A program made the translations under genes and the position numbers. The notes below the pieces were generated by a model, which did not search any database, had not been told where the DNA came from, and saw only the letters and a program-made list of their open reading frames with translations. From Pseudomonadota bacterium (GTDB lineage: Bacteria; Pseudomonadota; Alphaproteobacteria; Ferrovibrionales; Ferrovibrionaceae), in NCBI GenBank assembly GCA_021793055.1, contig JAJYTL010000052.1, positions 1 through 13,723 on the forward strand: a DNA stretch of 13,723 nucleotides. The letters run 5' to 3'. This document shows positions 1 through 7,269 of the stretch, piece after piece (within the stretch, counting starts at the first letter, position 1; each line of letters starts with the position of its first letter).

Positions 1-1
1 G

Positions 2-1660
2 AACGCGAGCAGCCCGGTATGGGACGCGCTCGGCGGCGGCCGCATCCTCGGCCTTCCGACCGACGTCTGGGGCCTGCTTCTCGTGGCCGGGGTCGCGCAT
101 ATCCTGCTTAGCCGCTCGCGACTCGGTTGGCATCTCACCGCCGTCGGCGCGAGCCGCCGCTCGGCGCGCCACGCCGGCATCAGCGTCAAAGGCGTTCTGT
201 TCTCGACCTATGTCATCTCCGGCATTCTCGCCGCGATGGGCGGACTGTTCTTCGCCGCACATCTCAATAGCGCGGGCTCGCAGACCGGCGACGGCCTCGC
301 CTTCGAGACCCTCGCCGCGGTAATGATCGGTGGCATCAGCATCGCCGGCGGCCGCGGCACCATCGGACGGGCCCTGATCGGCGCCGGCATCATCTTCATC
401 CTTGGCAACGGCCTCATTCAAATTGGCTTTCCCGGCCAGGTCACGAGCGCCGTCAACGGCGGCATCCTTCTGGTCGCCATCGGTCTCGACGTGAAATGGG
501 CCAAGAACCGCGGCAAGGCGATCCAGAAAAGCTACGTTAACCCGACCCTGGTCGAATATGGCGTCTTGCCTGAGACCCGCCGCGGCAGCGACAGCCCCTA
601 TGCCATGAACGATCGCCTGCGCAACGCCGAGGCGATCGCGGTCGATCAGGTGGAAGGTCCCGAAGACATTATCCTCGACCGCCAGGGTCGGCTCTATACC
701 GGCACCCGCCAAGGCTGGATCCTGCGCTTTTCTGGCGAAAACTTCGAAAAACGCGAGCTCTTCGCCCGTATCGGTGGCCGCCCCCTCGGCCTTGCCATCG
801 ACCGCGACGACAACCTTCTCGTCTGCGCCGCCGGCATGGGGCTCTACGGCGTCAAACCCGACGGCACGGTATTCAAGCTGACCGACGAAACCAACCGTAC
901 TTGGGGCAAGCTGATCGACGATTCGCGCCTCAAGCTGACCGACGACCTCGACATCGCGCCGGACGGAAAGATCTACTTTAGCGAGGGAACAACCCGCTTC
1001 GACATGTCGACTTGGCCTGTCGATGGCCTGGAAGGCCGCGGCAGCGGCCGCCTCGTCTGTTACGACCCGGCGACGCGCAAGACCCGCACGGTGGTCCAGA
1101 ACATTCGCTTCTGCAACGGCGTCTGCGTCACTCACGACAACCAGTCCGTATTGTTCTGCGAGACCTTCGGCCTGCGCTTGATGCGCTACTGGATCGCCGG
1201 ACCGAAGAAGGGCAAGGTGGAAGTCGCCATTGCCAATCTGCCGGGCTGCCCCGACAACATCAACCGCGCGTCCGACGGCGGCTACTGGATGGCTCTGGTG
1301 GCGATGCGGACTCCGGTCTACGACGTCGCCATGCGCCATCCCGCCTTCCGCATGCGCATGATCAAGGAACTGCCTTTCGACGAATGGCTGTTCCCCGGCA
1401 TCAACAACGGCTGCATCATCAAGCTCGACGCCAACGTGAAGCCGGTGACCTCCTATTGGGATCCGGGCGGCGAATCGCACCCAACCCTGACCTCCATGCG
1501 CGAGGATCGCGGCTACCTCTACCTCGGCGGGCTGGAAAACAACCGCATCGGCCGCATTAAGCTCGAAGGCGCAGACCCCAACTGGACCTCCTGCGAGGAT
1601 TATTGGGGCAAGAAGCCCGCCGGCGACGCCAAAGACGCCCATCGCAAGGCAGCAGAATAG
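2..1660 (+). CDS. Sugar-type ABC permease fused to a beta-propeller domain (5' partial)
   Basis: The frame is open to the left window edge, so the true start lies outside; a GTG at 83 is internal. The visible first ~170 residues are hydrophobic helices of the RbsC/BPD_transp_2 permease class, including the family-typical AAVMIGGISIAGGRGTIG stretch (nt ~317-369). The last helix ends in DVKWAKNRGK, whose positive charges imply a cytoplasmic C-terminus by the positive-inside rule. After a short linker (nt ~520-640) the same frame continues for ~340 residues as a propeller of the SMP-30/strictosidine-synthase-like type. It carries repeated blade motifs of the form GxLYTG/GKIYFSEG, FCNGV (nt ~1115) and GCPDNI (nt ~1245), where such proteins place Asn/Asp metal ligands. 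Family members hydrolyse lactones or related esters. There is no frameshift or internal stop between the halves. The inferred role is substrate uptake with processing at the inner membrane face. Confidence is high for both domains; the substrate is unknown. Confidence 0.9.
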   Translation, partial: NASSPVWDALGGGRILGLPTDVWGLLLVAGVAHILLSRSRLGWHLTAVGASRRSARHAGISVKGVLFSTYVISGILAAMGGLFFAAHLNSAGSQTGDGLAFETLAAVMIGGISIAGGRGTIGRALIGAGIIFILGNGLIQIGFPGQVTSAVNGGILLVAIGLDVKWAKNRGKAIQKSYVNPTLVEYGVLPETRRGSDSPYAMNDRLRNAEAIAVDQVEGPEDIILDRQGRLYTGTRQGWILRFSGENFEKRELFARIGGRPLGLAIDRDDNLLVCAAGMGLYGVKPDGTVFKLTDETNRTWGKLIDDSRLKLTDDLDIAPDGKIYFSEGTTRFDMSTWPVDGLEGRGSGRLVCYDPATRKTRTVVQNIRFCNGVCVTHDNQSVLFCETFGLRLMRYWIAGPKKGKVEVAIANLPGCPDNINRASDGGYWMALVAMRTPVYDVAMRHPAFRMRMIKELPFDEWLFPGINNGCIIKLDANVKPVTSYWDPGGESHPTLTSMREDRGYLYLGGLENNRIGRIKLEGADPNWTSCEDYWGKKPAGDAKDAHRKAAE

Positions 1661-1670
1661 GAGGCCGCCG

Positions 1671-2798
1671 ATGTCTGCCGCCACGGATATGCTGAACTCC
1701 CTTCTCTTCCCAAACCGCGAGCAGCACGCCATCCCGGCGCTCGACGGCGCCTACTCGCCAAACAGCGCCTTGGACTCGTTTCCGGCACTCGATGGCACCT
1801 TTGAGGCGCCGGACGACATCGCGGCCGGCGACGGCGCGCTCTTTGTCTCGAGCGGCCGGCGCCTGTTGCGCGTCGATCCCAACAATGGCGCGGGCGCGAC
1901 CCCCATTGCCGAGTTCGAGGCCCCGATCACGGCCATGACGCGGCTCGCCGATGGCGGTTTCGTCGTCGCGCTGAACGGTGCCGGGCTACTTCACGTAGAC
2001 GCCGCCGGCACCACCCGCGCCAAACTCAGCCAACTCGCCGGGGTGCCGCTTCGATCAGTCACCGCGGTCGCGGAAGACCTGTCCCGGGGCGGGGTCTATT
2101 TCACCGTCGGCAGCCAGCTGCACGACGCCGAGGACTGGATCTGGGACCTGATGGAAAGCAACCGCACCGGAAGGCTCGCCTACTGGCCGCCGAACGCGGA
2201 TCGCGCCGAGGTGCTGCTCGATGGTCTCGCCTACCCGAATGGCCTGCAGGTCGAAGACAACGGCGCCAGCCTCCTCTTCACGCAAAGCTGGAACCACAGC
2301 CTCGCCCGATATCGCCTGAGCGGCGGCCCCGGCCAACGTGGTTTCGAAGTGGTGATCGACAACATGCCCGGCTATCCGGCGCGCATCGCGCCAGCGCAAG
2401 GCGGCGGCCATTGGCTCGCCCTGTTCGCGCTGCGCACTCAGCTCGTCGAATTGATGCTGAAGGATCGCGCGTTCCGCCGCGAGATGATGGCGACCGTCGA
2501 CCCCGTCTTGTGGATCCGGCCGGCGCTCCGCACCCTCGGCTCGCATCTCGAGCCCTTACAGGGCGGCGGCATCAAGAAGCTCGGCATCCGCAAGCCCTGG
2601 GCACCGCCGCGGTCCTACGGCCTAGTGTTGCGCCTCGACAGCCAATGCGAGCCGCTGCGCTCGTTTCACAGCCGCGTCGACGGCCGCCAGCACGGCATCA
2701 TGGCGGCGCGTGAGATTGACGGCCGTCTCTATGCGGTCGCCAAGGGCAACGACTGCATCCTGGTTCAGGATCTCGACAGCTTGGGAGCAAACCGATGA
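1671..2798 (+). CDS. SMP-30/strictosidine-synthase-like beta-propeller protein
   Basis: A 375-residue soluble protein with no signal peptide, so probably cytoplasmic. The ATG has a strong Shine-Dalgarno (TAGGAGG, 1658-1664) that uses the upstream stop codon, 6 bases before the start. It resembles the propeller half of the preceding fusion protein: a PDDIAAGDGALFVSSG blade motif, YPNGL at residues 188-192, and a GY-P-x-x-I-x-P-x-x-GGGHWLALFALRT segment matching the GGYWMALVAMRT segment upstream. One difference stands out. Where the fusion has P-D-N-I, this protein has P-A-R-I (residues 236-239), losing a likely metal-ligand Asp/Asn. It may have a different ligand or have lost catalysis. Its stop overlaps the start of the ATPase gene by 4 bases (ATGA), so the genes are probably translationally coupled. 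Family assignment is confident; substrate and activity are not known. Confidence 0.88.
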   Translation: MSAATDMLNSLLFPNREQHAIPALDGAYSPNSALDSFPALDGTFEAPDDIAAGDGALFVSSGRRLLRVDPNNGAGATPIAEFEAPITAMTRLADGGFVVALNGAGLLHVDAAGTTRAKLSQLAGVPLRSVTAVAEDLSRGGVYFTVGSQLHDAEDWIWDLMESNRTGRLAYWPPNADRAEVLLDGLAYPNGLQVEDNGASLLFTQSWNHSLARYRLSGGPGQRGFEVVIDNMPGYPARIAPAQGGGHWLALFALRTQLVELMLKDRAFRREMMATVDPVLWIRPALRTLGSHLEPLQGGGIKKLGIRKPWAPPRSYGLVLRLDSQCEPLRSFHSRVDGRQHGIMAAREIDGRLYAVAKGNDCILVQDLDSLGANR

Positions 2799-4348
2799 CC
2801 GAGCCCGCCAGCGCAGCCCACAGCATCGCGGACGCGCCGGCCGAACGCCGGCCTAAGATTTCCGTGCATCAGGCGACCAAGCTCTACGAGGGCACTGCTG
2901 CGATCGAAGGCGTCGATTTTGAGGTTTATCCTGGCGAAGTGCACGCCCTGGTCGGCGAGAACGGCGCCGGAAAATCGACGCTCTGCAAGTCTATCGCCGG
3001 CGCGGTCCGCCTGTCCTCGGGCGAAATCCGCCTCGATGGCGAGCTCTGCGACTTCAAGAGTCCGGCCGACGCGCTGCGGCGTGGCATCGTCATGGTCTAT
3101 CAGGAAGACAGCTTGGTCCCAACCATGACCGTGGCGCAGAACGTGCAGCTCGGACGCGAGAAGTTCCTCTCGCGCTTTCGGACCATCAACATCAGCGCGC
3201 AACAGCTGTTGCAGTCGATGAACTTCGACGTCGAGCCGAGCGCGGTGGTCGCGACCCTCGGAACCGCCAAGCGGCAGATGGTGGAAATCGCCCGTGCCGT
3301 CTATTACCAAGCGCAGGTCATCATCTTCGACGAGCCGACAGCGAGCCTGACGCCAGAGGAAACCCAGCATCTCTTCCTCCTGATCGAGGATCTCCGCCGC
3401 CGCGGCATCGCCATCGTCTTCATCTCGCACGCGCTCGAAGAAGCCCTGGCCATGGCCGACCGCATTACCGTGCTGCGGGATTCCGCCCGCGTCATCACCG
3501 TGCCGGCCAAAGAGATGGACCGCGCGACGCTGGTCAAGCACATGGTCGGTCGCACCTTGCCGAGCGTCGAGGAAGGCCGCAAGCGCCTCGCGGGGCAAAA
3601 GGCGCCCCGCGGCCGCCGCGTCCTGCGCGTTCAGAACGTCATCCAGGGCACCATGGTGCGCAACATGTCCTTCTCGGTCTTCGCCGGCGAGGTTCTCGGC
3701 ATTGCCGGCTTGGTTGGTTCGGGCCGCTCCGAGATCGCGCAGGTGATCTGCGGCGCCCGCAAGCGCAACCTCATCAACGGCGGCATGATCTATCTCGAAG
3801 GCAAGCCTGTGCGCTACCGCGTGCCAGCGCAAGCGGTGCACGACGGTATCGCCTACGTCACCGAGGATCGCAAGGTCAGCGGCTTCTTCGAGACCATGAC
3901 CGTGGATGACAATATCTATCTCGGCTGGCTCTGTACGCCTCTCGGCCGCCGGCGCCTCCGCTTCAGCCGGCGCCATCGCAACGACGTCTCCGCAAGCTGG
4001 GTGGAGAAGACTCGCATTACAGCCATCAACCGGCAAAGCAAGATCATCGAACTTTCAGGCGGCAATCAGCAGAAGGTCGTGGTGGCGAAGAGCTTGGTGC
4101 AGGAGCCAAACCTGATCATCCTGGACGAGCCGACGCGCGGCGTCGACGTCGGCGCGGTGGAGGAAATCCATGAGATCATTCGCGGCTTGGCTAACGAAGG
4201 TAAGGCCGTGGTGGTGATCTCCTCCTATCTCCCCGAGATTCTCAAGGTCTCGGACCGCATCCTGGTCGCCCGCGGCGGCCAGATCGTCGCCGAATTCAAT
4301 CCCGAGGACGCGACCCAAGAAAAGATCATGTACGCGGCGGTGCACTGA
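2795..4348 (+). CDS. Sugar ABC transporter ATP-binding protein, two cassettes (RbsA/MglA type)
   Basis: At 517 residues this is the usual length for the double-cassette carbohydrate ATPases. Cassette 1 has Walker A GENGAGKST (54-62), a Q-loop at VYQEDS (101-106), Walker B VIIFDEPTAS (175-184) and switch His212. Its signature loop is LGTAKRQ (155-161) rather than LSGGQ, a degeneracy common in the first half of this family. Cassette 2 has the typical degenerate Walker A GLVGSGRS (305-312), a canonical LSGGNQQ signature (420-426), Walker B LIILDEPTRGVD (440-451) and a Ser in place of the switch His (ISSYLPE). The family powers ribose-, galactose- or polyol-like uptake with an RbsC-type permease and a periplasmic binding protein. 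The permease is two genes upstream; the binding protein must lie outside the window or elsewhere. The ATG start overlaps the previous stop. This appears to be the last gene of the operon. Confidence 0.96.
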   Translation: MTEPASAAHSIADAPAERRPKISVHQATKLYEGTAAIEGVDFEVYPGEVHALVGENGAGKSTLCKSIAGAVRLSSGEIRLDGELCDFKSPADALRRGIVMVYQEDSLVPTMTVAQNVQLGREKFLSRFRTINISAQQLLQSMNFDVEPSAVVATLGTAKRQMVEIARAVYYQAQVIIFDEPTASLTPEETQHLFLLIEDLRRRGIAIVFISHALEEALAMADRITVLRDSARVITVPAKEMDRATLVKHMVGRTLPSVEEGRKRLAGQKAPRGRRVLRVQNVIQGTMVRNMSFSVFAGEVLGIAGLVGSGRSEIAQVICGARKRNLINGGMIYLEGKPVRYRVPAQAVHDGIAYVTEDRKVSGFFETMTVDDNIYLGWLCTPLGRRRLRFSRRHRNDVSASWVEKTRITAINRQSKIIELSGGNQQKVVVAKSLVQEPNLIILDEPTRGVDVGAVEEIHEIIRGLANEGKAVVVISSYLPEILKVSDRILVARGGQIVAEFNPEDATQEKIMYAAVH

Positions 4349-4400
4349 CATGATCGGGAAAGTGCGATCGACCTGAGCGCCGCATCGTGGCAGCATCAAA

Positions 4401-4432
4401 GGACGCCGGAAAATCCCGGTTCTGCGGCGTCC
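4401..4432 (+). terminator. Hairpin after the ABC operon, possible terminator
   Basis: GGACGCCG (4401-4408) and CGGCGTCC (4425-4432) form a perfect 8-base-pair stem, with a 16-base loop that contains a further small CCGG/CCGG pairing. It lies 52 bases after the ATPase stop and before the convergent gene ending at 4557. No T-run follows in either direction, so a classical intrinsic terminator is not demonstrated. Its location between convergent genes is the main support. Confidence 0.35.
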
Positions 4433-4556
4433 GATGACGAGATAGCAAACTACAAGACCTCTACTCCGCGCGAGTGAAATGGACCGCCAATCAGGGCGAA
4501 TCCGGATCGGCGACCGTCCGTTATTCCGGAGCCTGGCGCTTGGAGAAATGATGCCG

Positions 4557-4772
4557 TCAGGTGCGCGAGCGCACGACCGCCTTGATCGCGCCCCGCGGCC
4601 TGCCGGAAGCGAGCGCGATCTCGCGATCCTGCGCTTCGATGACCGCCTTGACCGCGGCCTCGGCATTCGGCTCCGTCAGCGTGGCGCTGGGAACCTTGCG
4701 ATTCGAGGTTTGGCTGCCATCGACATAGGTTACGTCGAAGAGAACAAAACTGCTTACTGCGCGGCGCTTCAT
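4557..4772 (-). CDS. Small conserved-looking protein, 71 aa, unknown function
   Basis: The reading frame opens at 4832, but I choose the ATG at 4772, which begins MKRRAVSSFVLFDVTYVDGS. The 20 codons before it look like translated intergenic sequence and overlap the stop of the gene upstream. The product has an N-terminal beta-rich half (SSFVLFDVTYVDGSQTSNRKVP) and a C-terminal helix-forming half (NAEAAVKAVIEAQDREIAL) ending in a basic tail. There is no signal peptide or membrane segment. It lies 31 bases after the 56-residue gene at 4804-4974 on the same strand, so the two are probably co-transcribed. It resembles small hypothetical proteins I associate with Alphaproteobacteria, from memory only, and I cannot assign a function. 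The ribosome site is weak (GACGGGAC). Confidence 0.6.
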   Translation of the reverse strand: MKRRAVSSFVLFDVTYVDGSQTSNRKVPSATLTEPNAEAAVKAVIEAQDREIALASGRPRGAIKAVVRSRT

Positions 4773-4803
4773 CGGTTCGTGTCCCGTCTGGTCCGGTTGT
4801 CGG

Positions 4804-4974
4804 TCATGAGTCGCGCGGTTCGCCGGGATCAAGCTCGCCGGCGGCCGCCGCTTCCCGCTCTGCCTTGCGGCGCGCGGTTGCTTCGTCGCGCGCCCGCTGC
4901 TTGGCCTCCTTTTTCGCCTGCGCCGCGCGGTTCCGCTCGGCCCGTTGCTGGTTATAGTTCGGTTTGAATGCCAT
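4804..4974 (-). CDS. Small, highly charged coiled-coil-like protein, 56 aa
   Basis: The gene is below 60 codons and is easily missed. It reads MAFKPNYNQQRAERNRAAQA, followed by a run of Lys/Arg/Glu/Ala, and ends in DPGEPRDS. Residues ~9-46 are almost entirely helix-forming charged residues and Ala, suggesting one long basic helix or coiled coil. A perfect AGGAGG (complement of 4980-4985) precedes two consecutive ATGs. The second, at 4974, has the better spacing (5 bases) and gives the MAFKPNY start I recall from similar alphaproteobacterial small ORFs. The first, at 4977, would add one Met. It leads a probable two-gene unit with the 71-residue gene downstream. The composition suits a nucleic-acid- or ribosome-associated protein, but that is inference and no function is known to me. 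Confidence 0.7.
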   Translation of the reverse strand: MAFKPNYNQQRAERNRAAQAKKEAKQRARDEATARRKAEREAAAAGELDPGEPRDS

Positions 4975-4977
4975 CAT

Positions 4978-5724
4978 GTCCTCCTGAATGCTCGACCATG
5001 AGATGGGCCGCCTCGGCCGACCATGGCGCCGTCCCGAGGCAGGTTCACCGCCGCTTCGAACAAGCCCCGCTCGTCACCGTCACATAGCTGCCTGCGCGCG
5101 GCACCACGTGCAGGACCCGACATCGGCCGCGCGGAGGTCTTGCCCGACTTGCCGCTCACCGTGCCGGAGCCGGCTGGCCGCCCGTTGCGCAGCTCGCCGC
5201 GGCCACCGCATTCGGCCGCAGAAACAAGGGCTGAAACGGCCCTCGCCGCACGACCCGGCTGACGAAATCCGACGCTCTTTCGCCCAATCGATCATCCGAC
5301 CGGGCTTTGAGGCATCGCGCCGTTCCGCGGCAAGTCGCGGCCCAGATTCTCCGGGCCAGAATGCTCTTCAAATTCGTGAGCGCCCACCGCATAGCCGAAC
5401 GGCAGGTCCTGCACCGCCCACGCAGGAAAAGCGTCAAGACGCCTATATAGGGGTCCTGGTTCCGATCCGCCAGAAAAATCCCCGGGGTCTGCCAAAGTCA
5501 AGCCGCGCCGCCCGTCCCGGCGAACCCGCCACGCGCCTGATCGCGCAAGTGGCTTGAAACCCTGAGGCCGATGCCCAGCCAATGGCCGGCACGATACCAA
5601 GGGCGCTTCGGCCATGGACGCTTGCCGGCACGACTTGCGCTGGGCTACCCGACTGGGGTTCCCTGCCGGCACGGTCGCCGGGCGTTCGCCTCGCCAACGA
5701 GCAGCTTGGAACCCGTCAGCGCGG
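4978..5724. other. No supported gene; possible leader of the small-gene unit
   Basis: Open frames exist on both strands (for example 4988-5557 +, 5443-5697 -). Their products are Arg/Pro/Ser/Ala-rich strings without recognisable domains, and none has a convincing ribosome site, so I call none. The stretch contains the minus-strand promoter-like motif at 5438-5463, an imperfect TATATA-centred palindrome at 5438-5455 and the left part of repeat copy 1. If that promoter is real, a leader of over 450 bases would precede the 56-residue gene. A degraded gene here cannot be excluded. Confidence 0.4.
5438..5463 (-). promoter_or_regulatory. EcfG-like promoter motif (GGAAC-N17-CGTC), candidate
   Basis: Read on the minus strand, GGAAC (5463-5459) is followed by 17 bases and CGTC (5441-5438). 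The alphaproteobacterial general-stress sigma EcfG recognises GGAAC-N16/17-CGTT, so this matches at all but the last base. It points toward the two small minus-strand genes. The spacer contains CCTATATAGG, which also forms an imperfect palindrome, and this could instead be a regulator site. One motif match in high-GC DNA is weak evidence. Confidence 0.25.
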
Positions 5725-5816
5725 CTATCGCGCGCTTTCTTGGCTCGCCGTAAGGGGCCCCGCTTGGCCGGCAGGCTCATCGAGTACCCGCGACGGCGCA
5801 TACGCTCCGGGGCCGA
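5692..5816 (+). repeat. Diverged 125-base direct repeat, copy 1
   Basis: An ungapped hand alignment at a constant offset of 2971 bases matches this interval to 8663-8787 at about 92 of 125 positions. The best part is 5704-5767, about 50 of 64, with GCTTGGAA at its left and CCGTAAG...CCGCTTGG at its right. This copy contains the last ~30 codons and the stop of the MATE gene. Similarity fades on both sides. The class of repeat is not recognised. Confidence 0.65.
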
Positions 5817-7146
5817 GTTGCAGGCCGACCGCCACCGCCGTGAGCGCACCCGATAGAAGAGCGGCGGCCGCGACAATGACGAACAGCGTCGATAGGCCGG
5901 CGCCGAAACGGGCAACGGCCAGCCAACCAAGCCCCGCCGCGACCCCGAGCCGGACGGTTCCTGCGAAGAACGGTGCGGCCACCCGCCCATTACCCTGGCC
6001 GGCGAAATAGAGCAGCATGCCGAGGCCGATGGCACCGTACATGGGACCGATCCGCGTCAGGTAGAGCGCGCCGGCCGCCAGCACGGCGGGGTCGCGGCTG
6101 AACAGTCCGAGCCAGAGCGATGGCGCCGCGGCGACCAAGAGACCGATCGCTTCCGTCACCGCCAAGGCTAACAAGGCGCCCGTCCAGGCAGCCCGGCGCG
6201 CCCGCGCCCCATCGCCCGCACCGGTCGCCGTGCCGACCAGTGTCACCACCGCCGTGCCAAGGCCGAATTGCAGAGGGATCAGCAGGTAATCGAGCCGAGA
6301 CGCGATGCCATAGCCGGCGAGCGCGTCCGCCCCGAAAAGCCCCACCGCCCCGGTCACCAACACGATGGTCACGTTGAGTTGGAAGGTGCCGGCAGCAGAG
6401 AGCAGCCCGACCCCGAGGATATCGGCAAACAGCCGCATCCTGAGTGGTGCCCATCGCAAGGTAAGGCCGGCTCGACCGGAGATCATGATCAGCAGCAGGA
6501 CGATCGCCGCAAACAGATAGAACAGGGTCACCGCCATCCCGGCGCCGGCGATGCCGAAGCGCGGGAACGGTCCGATACCAAAGATCAGAACTGGCGATAA
6601 CAGAACCAAGACGACGGCGCCAGCCAGGGTGACGATTGCCGGGGTCCGCACGCTGCCGGCGCCGCGCAGGGCCGCCGCCAACAGATTGACGATCCAGATC
6701 GGGAACGCGCCGATGAAGACAAACCGTGAATAGGTCAGCGCCGCGCCGAGCGTCTGCCCCTCGCCGCCCAAGGTGCGATAGAGCAGCGGGCCGCCCACCA
6801 GCGCACCCACGGTAAATAGGGCTCCAAAAATCACTGCGAGCCATAAGGCGTGCAAAGCCAAGGCATCGGCATCGGCCGTTCTTCCGGCGCCCATGGCCCG
6901 CGCCACCGCGGATGAAACGCCGCCGCCGATGCCACCCGCCGACATCATCGTCATCAGCATCCTGACAGGGAAAACCAGGGTCACGCCGGCAAGCGCCGCC
7001 GTGCCGAGAAAGCTGACATAGAAGGTTTCAGCGACCCCGACCAGCGTTTGCAGCACCAGCACCGCGACGACGGGGAAAGCGAGCCGCAGCAGGAGGGGCA
7101 ATACCGGTGCGGACACCAGTTCCCGGCGGAGCGTGTCGCGATCCAT
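5725..7146 (-). CDS. MATE-family multidrug/metabolite efflux transporter
   Basis: A 473-residue polytopic inner-membrane protein of normal MATE length (~450-480), with about 12 hydrophobic helices in two repeated halves. Typical N-lobe features are PVVAVLVLQTLVGVAETFYVSFLGTAALAG and the GGIGGGVSSAVARAMGAG loop. The equivalent C-lobe features are GYGIASRLDYLLIPLQFGLG and GAGDGARARRAAWTGALLALA. MATE proteins export cationic compounds or metabolites by Na+ or H+ antiport. The ATG at 7146 follows GAGGGA at a suitable distance. The gene diverges from the TetR gene at 7280 across the inverted-repeat operator region at 7204-7273, so TetR repression is very likely. The final ~30 codons, ending in LTASQESAR, lie in a repeat and may have been acquired or drifted from the ancestral terminus. 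The exported substrate is unknown. Confidence 0.93.
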   Translation of the reverse strand: MDRDTLRRELVSAPVLPLLLRLAFPVVAVLVLQTLVGVAETFYVSFLGTAALAGVTLVFPVRMLMTMMSAGGIGGGVSSAVARAMGAGRTADADALALHALWLAVIFGALFTVGALVGGPLLYRTLGGEGQTLGAALTYSRFVFIGAFPIWIVNLLAAALRGAGSVRTPAIVTLAGAVVLVLLSPVLIFGIGPFPRFGIAGAGMAVTLFYLFAAIVLLLIMISGRAGLTLRWAPLRMRLFADILGVGLLSAAGTFQLNVTIVLVTGAVGLFGADALAGYGIASRLDYLLIPLQFGLGTAVVTLVGTATGAGDGARARRAAWTGALLALAVTEAIGLLVAAAPSLWLGLFSRDPAVLAAGALYLTRIGPMYGAIGLGMLLYFAGQGNGRVAAPFFAGTVRLGVAAGLGWLAVARFGAGLSTLFVIVAAAALLSGALTAVAVGLQLGPGAYAPSRVLDEPAGQAGPLTASQESAR

Positions 7147-7207
7147 CTCCGGCTTCCCTCTCTAGTCCGAGGCGCCGACCGCGCGTGCCGACCGCCCGTC
7201 ATTCCTC

Positions 7208-7237
7208 TTGACGAGGTACCGTTCGGTACCATATCTT
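7208..7237 (+). promoter_or_regulatory. Predicted promoter of the TetR gene
   Basis: TTGACG (7208-7213; 5 of 6 to the -35 consensus), an 18-base spacer, then TATCTT (7232-7237; 4 of 6 to the -10 consensus). The expected start is near 7244, about 36 bases before the TetR ATG. The spacer is filled by one GGTACC-N4-GGTACC box, so a bound repressor would block polymerase. Confidence 0.55.
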
Positions 7238-7239
7238 CA

Positions 7240-7269
7240 ACTATGCGGTACCTATTGGTACCTCGTCAA
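7240..7269 (-). promoter_or_regulatory. Predicted promoter of the MATE gene
   Basis: On the minus strand, TTGACG (7269-7264), an 18-base spacer and CATAGT (7245-7240; 4 of 6). The expected start is near 7233, giving a leader of ~87 bases before the ATG at 7146. It is the mirror image of the TetR promoter. The two overlap, so polymerase probably cannot occupy both at once. The -10 element is the weaker part of this call. Confidence 0.5.

Noticed and set aside
2765..4036. 423-codon open frame on the minus strand
   Set aside because: Lies opposite the ABC ATPase, whose motifs are unmistakable; the product is His/Asp/Ala-rich without domains, an antisense artefact of high-GC codon use.
5080..5295. 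Possible degraded cold-shock protein upstream of the small genes
   Set aside because: A fragment resembling SGKSGKTSA tempted this reading, but no RNA-binding motifs or continuous frame support it.
4988..5557. 189-codon plus-strand frame in the gene-poor stretch
   Set aside because: Arg/Pro/Ser-rich throughout, no ribosome site and no domain; it also runs antisense to the promoter-like motif.
5585..5673. Three GCCGGCACG copies spaced 39-41 bases apart
   Set aside because: Only 9 bases each, rich in GCCGGC, which is common here; the intervening sequences are unrelated, so not a CRISPR or iteron array.
5292..6035. 247-codon minus-strand frame
   Set aside because: Overlaps the MATE gene in another frame; no family resemblance. 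Similarity to 8663-8787 is at the nucleotide level without a shared protein pattern.
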